NCBI RefSeq assembly: GCF_007845645.1
Contig: NZ_VCQV01000001.1
Coordinates: 186,001 to 250,000, forward strand
Reading direction: 5' to 3'
Length of the DNA: 64,000 nucleotides
Source: Leekyejoonella antrihumi
GTDB taxonomy: Bacteria; Actinomycetota; Actinomycetes; Actinomycetales; Dermatophilaceae
The position numbers and the translations under genes were made by a program. The notes beneath the pieces are model-generated. The model ran no database searches and had not been told where the DNA came from. It worked only from the letters and a program-made list of their open reading frames with translations. This document shows, one piece after another, positions 32,016 through 43,354 of the stretch (position 1 is its first letter; every line of letters begins with the position of its first letter).

Positions 32016-33497
32016 ATGACCAGACAGGTCGATCACGAGATCGTCATCATCGGCAGCGGGTTCTCCGGGATCGGCATGGGCATCGCCCTGCGCCGTGCGC
32101 GCCGGGACTTCGTCATCCTCGAGAAGGCGCAGGAGATCGGCGGTACCTGGCGGGACAACCGTTATCCGGGTTGTGCCTGCGACGTGCCCAGCCACCTCTA
32201 CTCCTTCTCGTTCGAGCCGAACCCCTACTGGTCACGTGCCTACGCCACCGCCGACGAGATCCAGGACTACCTGCTCTACTGCGTCGAGAAGTACCAGCTG
32301 CGGGACAGGGTGCAGTTCGACACCGCCGTGCAGGAGGCCCGGTATGACGAGGGGCTGGGCATCTGGCACCTGGCCGTCGGCAGCTCGGACGGCACAATGC
32401 GCACCATCACCGCCGGCTCGGTCGTGCTCGGCGTCGGCGCACTGCACGACCCGGTCCTGCCCGACATCCCCGGCCTCGAGCACTTCCGGGGCGAGCTCAT
32501 GCACACAGCCTCCTGGGATCCCGCCGCGACGGTCTTCGGCAAACGCGTCGGCGTGATCGGCACCGGCTGCAGCGGTGTGCAGGTCATCCCACCGCTCGCG
32601 GAGGACGCGGCCCATCTGACCGTCTTCCAACGCACGCCGGTGTGGGTGCTGCCGAAGATCGACCCGGAGTACCCCGACCCGCTGGTCGACGCCTACGAGA
32701 AGCACCCCGCGCTGATGAAGGCGCACCGGGCGAAGATCAAGGTCGCGAACGAGCTGCGCGCCGTGGCGTTCACCCAGCAGCCGGTGATGCTCAAGCTCGC
32801 ATCCCGCCTCGCGCTGCAGCACCTGCGCCGGGCCGTGAAGGACCCGGAGCTGCGCGACAAGCTCACGCCGGAGTACACCATGGGCTGTAAGCGGATCACG
32901 ATGTCCAACACCTACTTTCCCGCGCTCGCGCGCGAGGACGTCACCGTCGCCACCGATGCGATCGTCGAGGGCGACGCGACCGGCCTGACGACGGCGGATG
33001 GCGTCCATCACGACCTCGACGTGCTGGTCCTGGCCACCGGGTTCGACGTTGCCGGGTCCTACCGGCACCTGAACATCCACGGTGCGCACGGCCACGATCT
33101 GACCGCCGACTGGGACGCCGGGATCGAGTCCTACCTCGGCGTCACTGTGCCGCACTATCCCAACCTGTTCGTGCTGCTCGGCCCCAACACCGGGCTCGGG
33201 CACACCTCGGTCCTGCTGATGATCGAGGCGCAGGTCGACCTGATCACCCAGCTGCTCGACGAGCGAGATCGGCGCGGCACGTCCGTGGTGACAGTACGTC
33301 CTTCGGTCGTGCCGGGTTTCACCGCCGAGGTGGCTCGACGCAGCGCCAAGACGGTGTGGAAAGCCGGCGGGTGCAACAGCTGGTATCTCGATGAGGACGG
33401 CAGCAACCGCGTCCTGTGGCCCGCCACGGTCATCGAATACGAGCACCGGGTGCGGCATCCGGAGATGGTGGACTACGAGTTCAGCGGCGCCATCTGA
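32016..33497 (+). CDS. Flavin-containing (Baeyer-Villiger-type) monooxygenase
   Basis: 493 residues from ATG 32016. FAD-binding IIIGSGFSGIGMGIAL at the N-terminus, the BVMO fingerprint FRGELMHTASWD (FxGxxxHxxxW), a second Rossmann motif VIGTGCSGVQVIPPLA for NADPH, and a C-terminal LVLATGFDV. The class inserts oxygen next to ketones or oxidises heteroatoms; the substrate is unknown. It overlaps the convergent MFS gene by 25 bases. Confidence 0.93.
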   Translation: MTRQVDHEIVIIGSGFSGIGMGIALRRARRDFVILEKAQEIGGTWRDNRYPGCACDVPSHLYSFSFEPNPYWSRAYATADEIQDYLLYCVEKYQLRDRVQFDTAVQEARYDEGLGIWHLAVGSSDGTMRTITAGSVVLGVGALHDPVLPDIPGLEHFRGELMHTASWDPAATVFGKRVGVIGTGCSGVQVIPPLAEDAAHLTVFQRTPVWVLPKIDPEYPDPLVDAYEKHPALMKAHRAKIKVANELRAVAFTQQPVMLKLASRLALQHLRRAVKDPELRDKLTPEYTMGCKRITMSNTYFPALAREDVTVATDAIVEGDATGLTTADGVHHDLDVLVLATGFDVAGSYRHLNIHGAHGHDLTADWDAGIESYLGVTVPHYPNLFVLLGPNTGLGHTSVLLMIEAQVDLITQLLDERDRRGTSVVTVRPSVVPGFTAEVARRSAKTVWKAGGCNSWYLDEDGSNRVLWPATVIEYEHRVRHPEMVDYEFSGAI

Positions 33498-35161
33498 TCG
33501 GTCGTGGTACGCCGCACGCCCAGCGTCGTCGCCAGCAGTGCCGCCACGGCGGCCGCAATCGCCGCGCCGAGGAAAACCGTCTGCACCTGCACCACCCCAG
33601 CCGCCTCCACCTGGGCGGCGGTCGGGTTGGGCAGCGACAGGATGTGGACATAGAAGCGGTGCAGCCCGATCGCCGTGAGCAGCGCGAGACCGACGACCAT
33701 GCCGATCATCCGTGCCACCACGACCAGTGCGGCGGCCACCCCGTGATCGGCATCCGGCGCGTCATGCAGCGCGGCATCATTGACCGGTGCGATGGCCAGC
33801 CCGATGCCCAGTCCGACGACGACGAGCTCAATGGTGCTCGTCACGGCGTTGAGGGCGTCCCCCGACCAGGTCGCCATCAGCGCGAGGCCGAGCGCGGTGA
33901 CCGCGAGTCCGGGTGCGGCGACCAGTCCTGGCGCGGCCCGTCGCAGCAACCAGCCGCCGAGAAGCGCACCGACCGGCACCGCGACCAGGAACCGCACCAG
34001 GATGAGCGCCGCCGTCGTCTCGGAGTCGGTCACGGTCAGCCGGGCGAGCAGCGGCACGTCCACGACGATGGCGACCAGGGCCGTGCCCACGCACAGTGAG
34101 CAGATCATCGCGGGGCGCACCCGACCCGTGAGCACCCCGCGCGAGATCAGCGGGGCCGCCGCGGTGTGGTGCCGCCAGACGTAGAGCACCACGGCCAGCG
34201 CCGCGACCGGCAGCAGCCACAGTCCGAGCGGCCCGACCACCTGCTTCTCCGGATTGGCGGAGGCAAAGGTCAAGATGACGGACCCGAGCGCCACCGCGAT
34301 GAGCACGGCGCCCATCAGGTCGGCCCGGCGCAGCACCGGCCACCAGTACCGCGCCGAGAGCAGCCCGGCGACCGCGAGGGCGACAAGGCCCCACACGCCG
34401 ATGGGCGTGGCGAGCCGATCGGTGTGCCCGGCATACGGCACGAAGGGCGCGCCCCACCGGATCGAGCTGGTGAGCCCAGTCGGCGCCAGCAGCGCCAGCC
34501 CGAGCAGCACGATCGTGGCCGCCGTCGCCAGCAGCGTCAGTGCCCCCCACCACCAGGCAGGACGGGTAGGTCGGGAGGCTGTGGTCGGATCGGTGCCTCC
34601 GCCGATCACCCGGATCCCGGCCGCCAGCAGCACACCGGCCGCGGCGTTCACCCAGAAGATCACTCGCCAGTCCCAGAGGGCCAGGATCAGTGCGCCGAAC
34701 AGCGGGCCGAGCACGCTGCCCAGCTCCTGCACGGCACTGACCACACCGAGCGCCGTGCCTCGGCGACCCCGCGGCCACAGGTCCGCCACGAGCGCCAGAG
34801 TCGCCGGCACGAGGCCCCCGCCACCGATGCCTTGGACCACCCGACCCGCGACCAGCACCGGCAGCTCGACCGCGATCGCCGTCACCGCGGACCCGACGAC
34901 GAAGATGGCCAGGCACCACAGCAGGATCCGCTGGCGCGCGACGAGGTCCGCAAGACGACCGATCAGCGGCAGCACCGCGACATACCCCAGCAGAAAGCCC
35001 GAGATGATCGGCGCCGCCTGCTGCAGCGCATCGACGCCGATGCCGACGCCGTTCATCATGTCCTGCAGGGCCAACACCACGACATACGTGTCGGCGGCGG
35101 CGAGCGCCACCGCGATCGAAGCCGTCGCGAGCAGCGCCTTGGAGCCACCCCGCAAAGCCAC
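33473..35161 (-). CDS. DHA2-type MFS transporter (P55-like)
   Basis: 562 residues from GTG 35161; a TTG at 35203 gives 14 more residues but overlaps the lipoprotein gene and has no usable ribosome binding site, so the start is undecided. About 14 hydrophobic helices, with motif A-like LIGRLADLVARQRILL and a motif C-like VVQGIGGGGLVPATLALV. It directly follows an LppX_LprAFG-type lipoprotein gene, the arrangement of mycobacterial lprG-Rv1410c (P55), where the pair exports lipids. That role is inferred from context. Confidence 0.85.
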   Translation of the reverse strand: MALRGGSKALLATASIAVALAAADTYVVVLALQDMMNGVGIGVDALQQAAPIISGFLLGYVAVLPLIGRLADLVARQRILLWCLAIFVVGSAVTAIAVELPVLVAGRVVQGIGGGGLVPATLALVADLWPRGRRGTALGVVSAVQELGSVLGPLFGALILALWDWRVIFWVNAAAGVLLAAGIRVIGGGTDPTTASRPTRPAWWWGALTLLATAATIVLLGLALLAPTGLTSSIRWGAPFVPYAGHTDRLATPIGVWGLVALAVAGLLSARYWWPVLRRADLMGAVLIAVALGSVILTFASANPEKQVVGPLGLWLLPVAALAVVLYVWRHHTAAAPLISRGVLTGRVRPAMICSLCVGTALVAIVVDVPLLARLTVTDSETTAALILVRFLVAVPVGALLGGWLLRRAAPGLVAAPGLAVTALGLALMATWSGDALNAVTSTIELVVVGLGIGLAIAPVNDAALHDAPDADHGVAAALVVVARMIGMVVGLALLTAIGLHRFYVHILSLPNPTAAQVEAAGVVQVQTVFLGAAIAAAVAALLATTLGVRRTTTDQMAPLNS

Positions 35162-35183
35162 CTCGGGAGCTGCGCCGCCCCGC

Positions 35184-35918
35184 CTAGGGGGCCTTGACGT
35201 CAACCTTCTCGCCGTACTTCGTCAGCGCGAGCTCATAGGACGAGTTGCCGGCCTTCGAGAAGAAATCGCCCGTGATCACGGCATCCCGCAACTGGTGGTC
35301 GCTGGTGATCTCGTAGGTCACGTTGTACGTCGCCGCCGACTTGCCGATTGCCAGCACCGGCACGACCGCCGAGCCGGGCAGCTTGCCGGTGATCACCTGC
35401 ACGATGTCGTGGCCGTCGCGCTTCTTCGCACCGAACTTCGCGTCCGTCGTCTGCGGAAGCAGGGACGAGATTCCCTTGTTCGTCGAGAAGAGTGCCGCCG
35501 GGTCGGGGGCGCCGTAGTCACTGGGCTTGATCGCCCGCATATTCGGCCAGATCGGCAGCTTGGCGTAGACCTTGCCGCCAACGGCGCGCACCGGCACGTC
35601 GGCGGAGATCGAGGCGATCTGAGCCTTCAGCGTGCCCGTGAACGAGGGAGCGTGCGAACCATCGCCCTCACCGCTGAGCACAGCGGACACACCCTGCGGG
35701 ACGTTCATGGAGCTGAGCACCAGGTGCATACCGCTGGACCGGTCCATCGTGCGTTTCGTCGCGGTCAGCGTGTCCATCGGCGTGACGACCTTGGCGGTCG
35801 CCGCGCTGCTCCTCCGGTCGCCGTTGGTCTTGCCGCTGGTGCTGCTGCATCCAGTGAGGGCCACGGCGGCCGCGACAACGAGCGTGCCGGTCACCAGGTT
35901 CGTCGATCGGGCGTGCAT
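35184..35918 (-). CDS. LppX_LprAFG-family lipoprotein (LprG-like)
   Basis: 244 residues from ATG 35918. Lipobox VALTGC (Cys24), a Ser/Lys-rich linker, and a domain with the LppX/LprG pattern: HLVLSSMNVPQGVSAVLSGE, TGTLKAQIASISADVPV, ALFSTNKGISSLLP and YNVTYEITSDHQLRDAVITG. The fold is a half-barrel with a hydrophobic pocket for lipid. It lies directly upstream of a P55-like MFS gene on the same strand. Confidence 0.85.
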   Translation of the reverse strand: MHARSTNLVTGTLVVAAAVALTGCSSTSGKTNGDRRSSAATAKVVTPMDTLTATKRTMDRSSGMHLVLSSMNVPQGVSAVLSGEGDGSHAPSFTGTLKAQIASISADVPVRAVGGKVYAKLPIWPNMRAIKPSDYGAPDPAALFSTNKGISSLLPQTTDAKFGAKKRDGHDIVQVITGKLPGSAVVPVLAIGKSAATYNVTYEITSDHQLRDAVITGDFFSKAGNSSYELALTKYGEKVDVKAP

Positions 35919-36008
35919 GCGGTCAACCTATCTGCAGGGATCGGGCGAGGACGGTGCCAGGGGCAATGGGACGTGCCGGACGCTGTCGCGGTTCCACCTT
36001 TGCAGAGG

Positions 36009-36668
36009 TCAGTCCAGGTCCATCGCACGGCGCGCCCGGGAGACCCAACCGGGCGCGGCGCCATACCGAAAGGGTTTGACCAGCCGACCGGCGGCGCTGT
36101 CCTCGACGAGCTGCCGCACCCGCAGATCCCTGGTCTGCGGACGTTTCGCGGACACGACCCAGCTGACGTACTTACGTCGCCAGCTAGGTGGCATCTGCTC
36201 CCACCAGATGCTCGCGAGCTCATTGCCCGCAAGCCGCGCAGCGAAGTCGTCGGGAAGGGAGTCACCATGAGCGCCTTCATGCGAGTAGACACCGGTCCGC
36301 TCGGCAGAGCGAGCTGCGTAGGCGGCGCGGCCGGCCGGTGTCATCCGGCCCTCGGAGATCAGTGCCTCCACCAGCTCGACATTGACGTTGCTCCAGATAC
36401 TCCCCGGCTTGCGCGGCGTCCAGCGCTGTCGCACGGTGTCGTCGTCGATGCGCTGAACCTGGCTGTCGATCCAGCCAAAGCACAGCGCCTCCTTGACCGC
36501 ATCCGTCCACTGGAGCCCTCGCGGCTGGACGTGCTTCTTGTGCAGCCCCATCCAGATCGAGGTCTCACGATCGTGGTGGGCCTGCAGCCACGCACGCCAC
36601 TGCGCCGCATCCTCGAAAAAGACGACGGGCCGGTCGGCCGCACCGCCGACGCTTCCGGGAGTGGTCAT
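36009..36668 (-). CDS. YdeI/OmpD-associated family protein
   Basis: 219 residues from ATG 36668. The conserved N-terminal YdeI pattern is visible: VVFFEDAAQWRAWLQAHHD, SIWMGLHKKH, GLQWTDAVKEALCFGWIDSQ and RWTPRKPGSIWSNVNV. The C-terminal part has WWEQMPPSWRRKYVSWVVSAKR. Relatives are linked to bacteriocin or peptide tolerance, but biochemical function is uncertain. It stands alone, divergent from the alpha/beta hydrolase gene. Confidence 0.85.
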   Translation of the reverse strand: MTTPGSVGGAADRPVVFFEDAAQWRAWLQAHHDRETSIWMGLHKKHVQPRGLQWTDAVKEALCFGWIDSQVQRIDDDTVRQRWTPRKPGSIWSNVNVELVEALISEGRMTPAGRAAYAARSAERTGVYSHEGAHGDSLPDDFAARLAGNELASIWWEQMPPSWRRKYVSWVVSAKRPQTRDLRVRQLVEDSAAGRLVKPFRYGAAPGWVSRARRAMDLD

Positions 36669-36764
36669 AGGTGTTCAGAGTCTCATCTGAACGGTGCCAT
36701 CCGATCGAAATCGAGTCGACCACATATCCACCAAACAGTAACGAAACGTGGTTGGCTACCGACC

Positions 36765-37676
36765 ATGCCCAGTGCGCAGCAGCAGACAGTGATCACCGAG
36801 GACGGAGCCCGCCTCGCGGCCTACGTCACGAGCCCGCCGAACGCGACGCCACTCACTCCCACTGTGGTGCTGGCGCACGGCTGGACTCTCGATCATCGCA
36901 GCTGGTCACGGGTCATCGACGAGCTGCCGGACAACCTGCGGGTGGTGTTGTGGGACCAGCGCGGCCATGGCCGCTCGACGCTGCGTGCCGGCCGGATGCG
37001 GACCGGGCGCGAATCCATCCGTCAGCTCGGCGAGGACCTCGCGGCGATCATCGAGGCGCTCGTGCCGACCGAATCACCCATTGTCCTGGCCGGGCACTCC
37101 ATGGGCGGCATGACGATCATGGCGTATGCGGGACAGCAACCGGAATTCCTGCTGCGCCGGGTGCGCGGGGTCGTGCTCGCCTCGACGGCCTCCGACGGCC
37201 TGCGCGGACCCGGCATACCCGGCGAACGCCTGGCGATGAAGGTCCTCAGCAAGATTCCGCTGCGCCTGGGCTGGGTTGTCACCGCGGGGATGATGCGCGG
37301 CGGCTTCGGCCGAAACCCCCGTCAGGCGGACCTGGAGCACGCCCGCACCCAGCTCGCGGGCACCCGCCTGTCGACGATCGGCACCTTTTACTTTGCGCTG
37401 ATGGACCACAACGAGACCGGTTCGCTGCAGGCCCTGGACGCCGTCCCGGTGTCCGTGCTGGTGGGCAGCAAGGACACCCTGTCGCCCCTGCGCTACGCGC
37501 AGTCCCTCGTGGACAACCTGCCGCACAGCAGGCTGACCGAGCTGCCCGAGCGCGGGCACATGCTGCCCTACGAGGACGTCGACACGGTGGTCGCCGCGAT
37601 CGCCGCCGCGTTGCAGGGTTGCGCGCTCGGCCACGAGACAGAGATCGAACACCCCTTCGCTCAGCACGCCTCCTGA
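36765..37676 (+). CDS. Alpha/beta hydrolase
   Basis: 303 residues from ATG 36765. Oxyanion HGWTLDHRSW, nucleophile in LAGHSMGGMT, acid in VGSKDTLSP and the catalytic His in ERGHMLPYE, so the triad is complete. No signal peptide. The substrate is unknown. The open frame continues upstream to 34254, but that part is antisense to three real minus-strand genes and was rejected. Confidence 0.92.
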   Translation: MPSAQQQTVITEDGARLAAYVTSPPNATPLTPTVVLAHGWTLDHRSWSRVIDELPDNLRVVLWDQRGHGRSTLRAGRMRTGRESIRQLGEDLAAIIEALVPTESPIVLAGHSMGGMTIMAYAGQQPEFLLRRVRGVVLASTASDGLRGPGIPGERLAMKVLSKIPLRLGWVVTAGMMRGGFGRNPRQADLEHARTQLAGTRLSTIGTFYFALMDHNETGSLQALDAVPVSVLVGSKDTLSPLRYAQSLVDNLPHSRLTELPERGHMLPYEDVDTVVAAIAAALQGCALGHETEIEHPFAQHAS

Positions 37677-37690
37677 CCCCGCCGCCCCCT

Positions 37691-37750
37691 CCCGCCGAGT
37701 GGAGCACAAACAAGTACTCCACTCAAGCGATAAGTGCTCCACTCGGCGGG
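37691..37750. terminator. 17-bp perfect inverted repeat between convergent genes
   Basis: CCCGCCGAGTGGAGCAC at 37691-37707 pairs perfectly with 37734-37750. The 26-base loop contains a further GTACTCCACTC copy. It lies between the hydrolase and clpB, both pointing into it, and probably terminates both. The arm resembles a CIRCE element only superficially. Confidence 0.7.
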
Positions 37751-37763
37751 ATGGGCGGGATGG

Positions 37764-40331
<2,568 letters not shown>

Positions 40332-40422
40332 GTGATGTCTCCTGATCTTGCGGGAACGATGCTCAGGCATGCCGTGCGCCCAGCCTTCCAGCCCGGCGCA
40401 CGGCATACGCTCTGAGATGGTC

Positions 40423-40448
40423 AACGAAGGCAAAGTTGAGTGTATTCC
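40423..40448 (-). promoter_or_regulatory. SigR/SigH-type promoter of clpB
   Basis: Minus strand GGAAT (40448-40444) and GTT (40425-40423) are separated by exactly 18 bases, matching the thiol-oxidative/heat-stress sigma consensus GGAAT-N18-GTT. The -35 lies within the spacer of the HspR operator, so repressor binding should block it. clpB is a SigH target in mycobacteria. Confidence 0.65.
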
Positions 40449-40456
40449 GCTCAACC
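40434..40456. promoter_or_regulatory. HspR-associated inverted repeat (HAIR) upstream of clpB
   Basis: AGTTGAGT, seven bases, GCTCAACC: close to the HAIR consensus CTTGAGT-N7-ACTCAAG. It lies about 103 bases upstream of the clpB start. HspR is encoded in the window at 41818-42258. Confidence 0.8.
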
Positions 40457-40551
40457 CACGTTTCCGTGGCGCAGACGTGCCACCTGGCTAGCGCCAGGGC
40501 AGCAGGACGACGAAGATGGACGCATCACCGTCGGCCGACCAGGAGGATGCG

Positions 40552-40944
40552 ATGCCAGTTCCCAGGGGTATGGGGCGCATCAACAAGGTCGGACCCAACC
40601 GGGTCACCCGTCACCTCGTGCCGGTGATCCCCGGCTTCGGGCTGGTCGTTCATCACGGTCGGCGCTCCGGCGCGGAGTACCGCACGCCGGTCAACGTGTT
40701 CCGCACCGACACCGGTTATGTCATTGCGCTGGCGTATGGGCCAGAGACCGACTGGGTGAAGAACGTGCTCGCCGAGGGCGGTTGCACGTTGCTCACGAGA
40801 GGCCGGTCGGTGCGGTGCGCGCACCCGGAGGTGTATGTCGATCGCAAGCGGCACCACATCCGGCCGGTGGAGAAGACAGTGCTCGGACTACTGCGGGTGG
40901 ATCACTTCCTGGCTCTGCAAACCGTGTGGTCGCAGGACGCCTAG
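40552..40944 (+). CDS. Deazaflavin-dependent nitroreductase family (DDN-like) protein
   Basis: 130 residues from ATG 40552; AGGAGG at 40541-40546 decides this start over the ATG at 40516. The split-barrel F420-binding pattern is visible: VVHHGRRSGAEYRTPVNVFR, YVIALAYGPETDWVKNVLAE, GGCTLLTRGRSVRCAHPEV. The substrate is unknown. It shares its upstream region with clpB. Confidence 0.85.
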   Translation: MPVPRGMGRINKVGPNRVTRHLVPVIPGFGLVVHHGRRSGAEYRTPVNVFRTDTGYVIALAYGPETDWVKNVLAEGGCTLLTRGRSVRCAHPEVYVDRKRHHIRPVEKTVLGLLRVDHFLALQTVWSQDA

Positions 40945-40973
40945 CAGCACTCGGCGGGGCGCGCGCTGGCGGG

Positions 40974-41246
40974 TCAGGCCGGTGCGCCGGGTCCGTCCTG
41001 TAGCCGGCCACCCCGCCGCTCGGCGGCGTCGGTGAAGCGCGCACGTAGGGCCTTGGCGACCGCGCCCGACTCGTCGTCGATGGTGTCCTCGACGACGTGG
41101 ACGGCCCAGTCGCGATCCTCCGAGTCATCTTCTCCCGCAAGTACTTCGCGCACCACATGCACCTCGGTGAACTCTTCCTCGGACAACTCCTGCGCCACCT
41201 CTTCGGCGTCGGCGCGGTCCGAGAAGATCATCAGGTACTGGGTCAT
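40974..41246 (-). CDS. Small acidic protein, possibly RraB-like
   Basis: 90 residues from ATG 41246. Opens MTQYLMIFSDRADAEEVAQEL, then HVVREVLAGEDDSEDRDWAV and ALRARFTDAAERRGGRLQDG. The alpha/beta pattern with a final AAERRGGR resembles regulators of ribonuclease E activity (RraB), but the similarity is too weak for a firm call. It is convergent with the DDN-like gene and divergent from the SRPBCC gene. Confidence 0.5.
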   Translation of the reverse strand: MTQYLMIFSDRADAEEVAQELSEEEFTEVHVVREVLAGEDDSEDRDWAVHVVEDTIDDESGAVAKALRARFTDAAERRGGRLQDGPGAPA

Positions 41247-41335
41247 GAGATCAGCGTGCCACGACAGACGGGGTGTCGGCCCATGGCACGCCGCCGGGGC
41301 AGACTGTGTCGAATTGGCAGGAGTACGTTGAACGT

Positions 41336-41803
41336 ATGGCTGATGAAAAGAAGATCACCGTGCAACGGACCATCGATGCTCCCGCGAAGGACATCTTCGA
41401 TGTCCTGACCAACCCGCAGCGCCACGCCGCCCTCGACGGTTCGGGATTCATCCGGAGCGACGAGAAGGCCCAGCGCATCCAGGGCGTCGGCGACGTCTTC
41501 ACGATGAACATGGAAGGCGATCACATGGGCGGTGAGTATCAGAGCGACAACCACGTGGTCGGCTACGACAAGGACAAGCTCGTCGCCTGGCAGACCGCGC
41601 CGGCGGGCACGAAGCCGCCCGGGTGGGAATGGGTTTGGGAACTGAAGCCGATAGGGCCAGACCAGACCGCAGTGACCCACACCTACGACTGGAGCAAGGT
41701 CACCGACAAGAAGTTCTTGGACATGGGGCTCTTCCCGCTGGTTTCGCAGGAGCAGCTGGAGCAGTCGCTGGCGCACCTGGCAGAGGCCGTCTCGGACGCC
41801 TGA
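41336..41803 (+). CDS. SRPBCC family protein
   Basis: 155 residues from ATG 41336. The START/SRPBCC fold is suggested by KITVQRTIDAPAKDIFDVLT, then NPQRHAALDGSGFI, a middle HMGGEYQSDNHVVGYD, and a C-terminal LEQSLAHLAEAVSDA helix. The class binds hydrophobic ligands. No partner genes are adjacent; it converges on hspR with 14 bases between stops. Confidence 0.82.
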   Translation: MADEKKITVQRTIDAPAKDIFDVLTNPQRHAALDGSGFIRSDEKAQRIQGVGDVFTMNMEGDHMGGEYQSDNHVVGYDKDKLVAWQTAPAGTKPPGWEWVWELKPIGPDQTAVTHTYDWSKVTDKKFLDMGLFPLVSQEQLEQSLAHLAEAVSDA

Positions 41804-41817
41804 GCTGGCTCGCGGAC

Positions 41818-42258
41818 TCAGCGGCTGCTCGGCCGCCAGATCACCAGCGAGGTGCCGACCGAGCGATGCGGCCGCTGGCCCGGTCGCAGGGTGACGATCT
41901 GACCGTCCGGACCTGCGGCGAAGACTCGGGTGCCCTGCTCCATCCGGGTGCGCTCGAGCTCGCTGGAGAGCTCGGCCATGCGAGCCCGCAGAGCGCTCAC
42001 CTCGTTCTCGAGCTCGAGGATCCGCTGGATCCCCGCCAGGCTGATGCCGTCCTCCTGGGACAGCCGCTGCACCTGACGGAGCATCTCGACGTCGCGCACC
42101 GAGTAGCGACGGCCGCCGCCTCGGGTTCGTGACGGTGTCACGAGCCCGAGGCGGTCGTACTGCCGCAGGGTCTGGGCATGCATGCCAGCCAGTTGTGCCG
42201 CCACCGAGATGACGTAGACGGGGGCATCCATGGACGGGCCCATCTGCGCGGTATTCAT
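41818..42258 (-). CDS. hspR: HspR heat-shock repressor (MerR type)
   Basis: 146 residues from ATG 42258 (an ATG at 42231 is an alternative). MerR HTH at about 12-80: VYVISVAAQLAGMHAQTLRQ, YDRLGLVTPSRTRGGGRRYS, DVEMLRQVQRLSQEDG. A coiled coil follows at about 85-110. It binds HAIR elements together with DnaK as co-repressor. It is the last gene of the dnaK operon, 49 bases after dnaJ. Confidence 0.94.
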   Translation of the reverse strand: MNTAQMGPSMDAPVYVISVAAQLAGMHAQTLRQYDRLGLVTPSRTRGGGRRYSVRDVEMLRQVQRLSQEDGISLAGIQRILELENEVSALRARMAELSSELERTRMEQGTRVFAAGPDGQIVTLRPGQRPHRSVGTSLVIWRPSSR

Positions 42259-42307
42259 CGGGGTCCCCGCAAAGTATCGGAGCGAAGCGGAGAACTTTGT
42301 GGGGTGG

Positions 42308-43318
42308 TCATTTGGCTGCCTTTGTGTAGAGCTCCTCCCGCGGATCGAGGCCGTTCTCCTGCTCCGCGAGAGCTTCAACCGCCGCCTTGGCCTCCTTGGT
42401 GAGCCGCTGAGGCACTACGACCTGCACCTTCGCCAGCAGGTCGCCGGCCCCGGACTTGGCCTTGATGCCGCGCCCCTTGACGCGCAGCACCCTGCCCGAC
42501 GGCGTGCCGGACTTCACCTTCACCTTCACCGTGCTGCCATCGAGGGTCGGCACCGCCACGGTTGCACCGAGGGCGGCCTCGGCGAACGTCACCGGCAGGT
42601 CGATGGTCAGGTTATTACCGTCCCGACCGAAGACCGGGTGCGGCAGCACCGTGATGTGCAGCATCAGGTCACCCGCGCCGGCCGGTCCCGGCTGTCCCTT
42701 GCCGCGGACCCGGATCGTCTGACCGTCCTTCACCCCGGCGGGGATCCGGGTCTTCACGGTGCGGCCGTCGCCCATCTGCAGCGACACGGTCTCACCGTCC
42801 GCGGCCTGCCGGAACGTCAGCGAGGTGCGGGCCTCCACATCGGCGCCGCGGCGCGGGCCGCGAGTGCTGCCATAACCCGAATAGCCCTGGTCGAACGGAG
42901 AACCCGCACCACCGAAGCTGCCGAGAATGTCCTCCAGATTGATGCCCTGGGCGCCACCTTGGCCGCCGGTAGAGAAGCGCGAGCCCTGTCCACCACCGCC
43001 GAACATCGACCCGAAGAGGTCCTCGAACCCGGCACCGCCGGCAGCGCCGCCCGGTCCACCCGCGGTGAATCGTGCTCCACCGCGGGTCATCTGGCGGACC
43101 GAGTCGTACTGCTGTCGCTGCTCAGGGTCGGAGAGGACCGCATTGGCCTCGCCGATGTCCTTGAACTTCCGCTCGGCCGCGTCGTCGCCCGGGTTCTGAT
43201 CCGGGTGCCACTTGCGGGCGAGCTTGCGGTAGGCCTTCTTGATGTCCGCGTCAGAGGCATCTTCGGGGACGCCGAGGATCGTGTAGAAATCCTTGTCCAG
43301 CCAGTCCTGACTAGCCAC
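42308..43318 (-). CDS. dnaJ: DnaJ co-chaperone lacking the zinc-finger domain
   Basis: 336 residues from GTG 43318. J domain with the HPD triad ([10 protein letters not shown]), a G/F-rich region (about 85-140), then directly the C-terminal substrate-binding domains (about 160-330). The four CXXCXGXG zinc-binding repeats of type I DnaJ are absent, so it is of CbpA/type II layout although it lies in the dnaK-grpE operon. It stimulates DnaK ATPase. Confidence 0.95.
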   Translation of the reverse strand: MASQDWLDKDFYTILGVPEDASDADIKKAYRKLARKWHPDQNPGDDAAERKFKDIGEANAVLSDPEQRQQYDSVRQMTRGGARFTAGGPGGAAGGAGFEDLFGSMFGGGGQGSRFSTGGQGGAQGINLEDILGSFGGAGSPFDQGYSGYGSTRGPRRGADVEARTSLTFRQAADGETVSLQMGDGRTVKTRIPAGVKDGQTIRVRGKGQPGPAGAGDLMLHITVLPHPVFGRDGNNLTIDLPVTFAEAALGATVAVPTLDGSTVKVKVKSGTPSGRVLRVKGRGIKAKSGAGDLLAKVQVVVPQRLTKEAKAAVEALAEQENGLDPREELYTKAAK

Positions 43319-43354
43319 GTGCGCCTCCTGTCCTCGTGGGATTGATGATGCTGC

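Noticed and set aside
34254-36764. Upstream part of the 1140-codon plus-strand open frame ending at 37676
   Set aside because: It is antisense to the MFS, lipoprotein and YdeI-like genes; only the alpha/beta hydrolase part from 36765 is real.
37691-37750. The inverted repeat near clpB as a CIRCE element
   Set aside because: It lies at the 3' side of clpB and does not match TTAGCACTC-N9-GAGTGCTAA.
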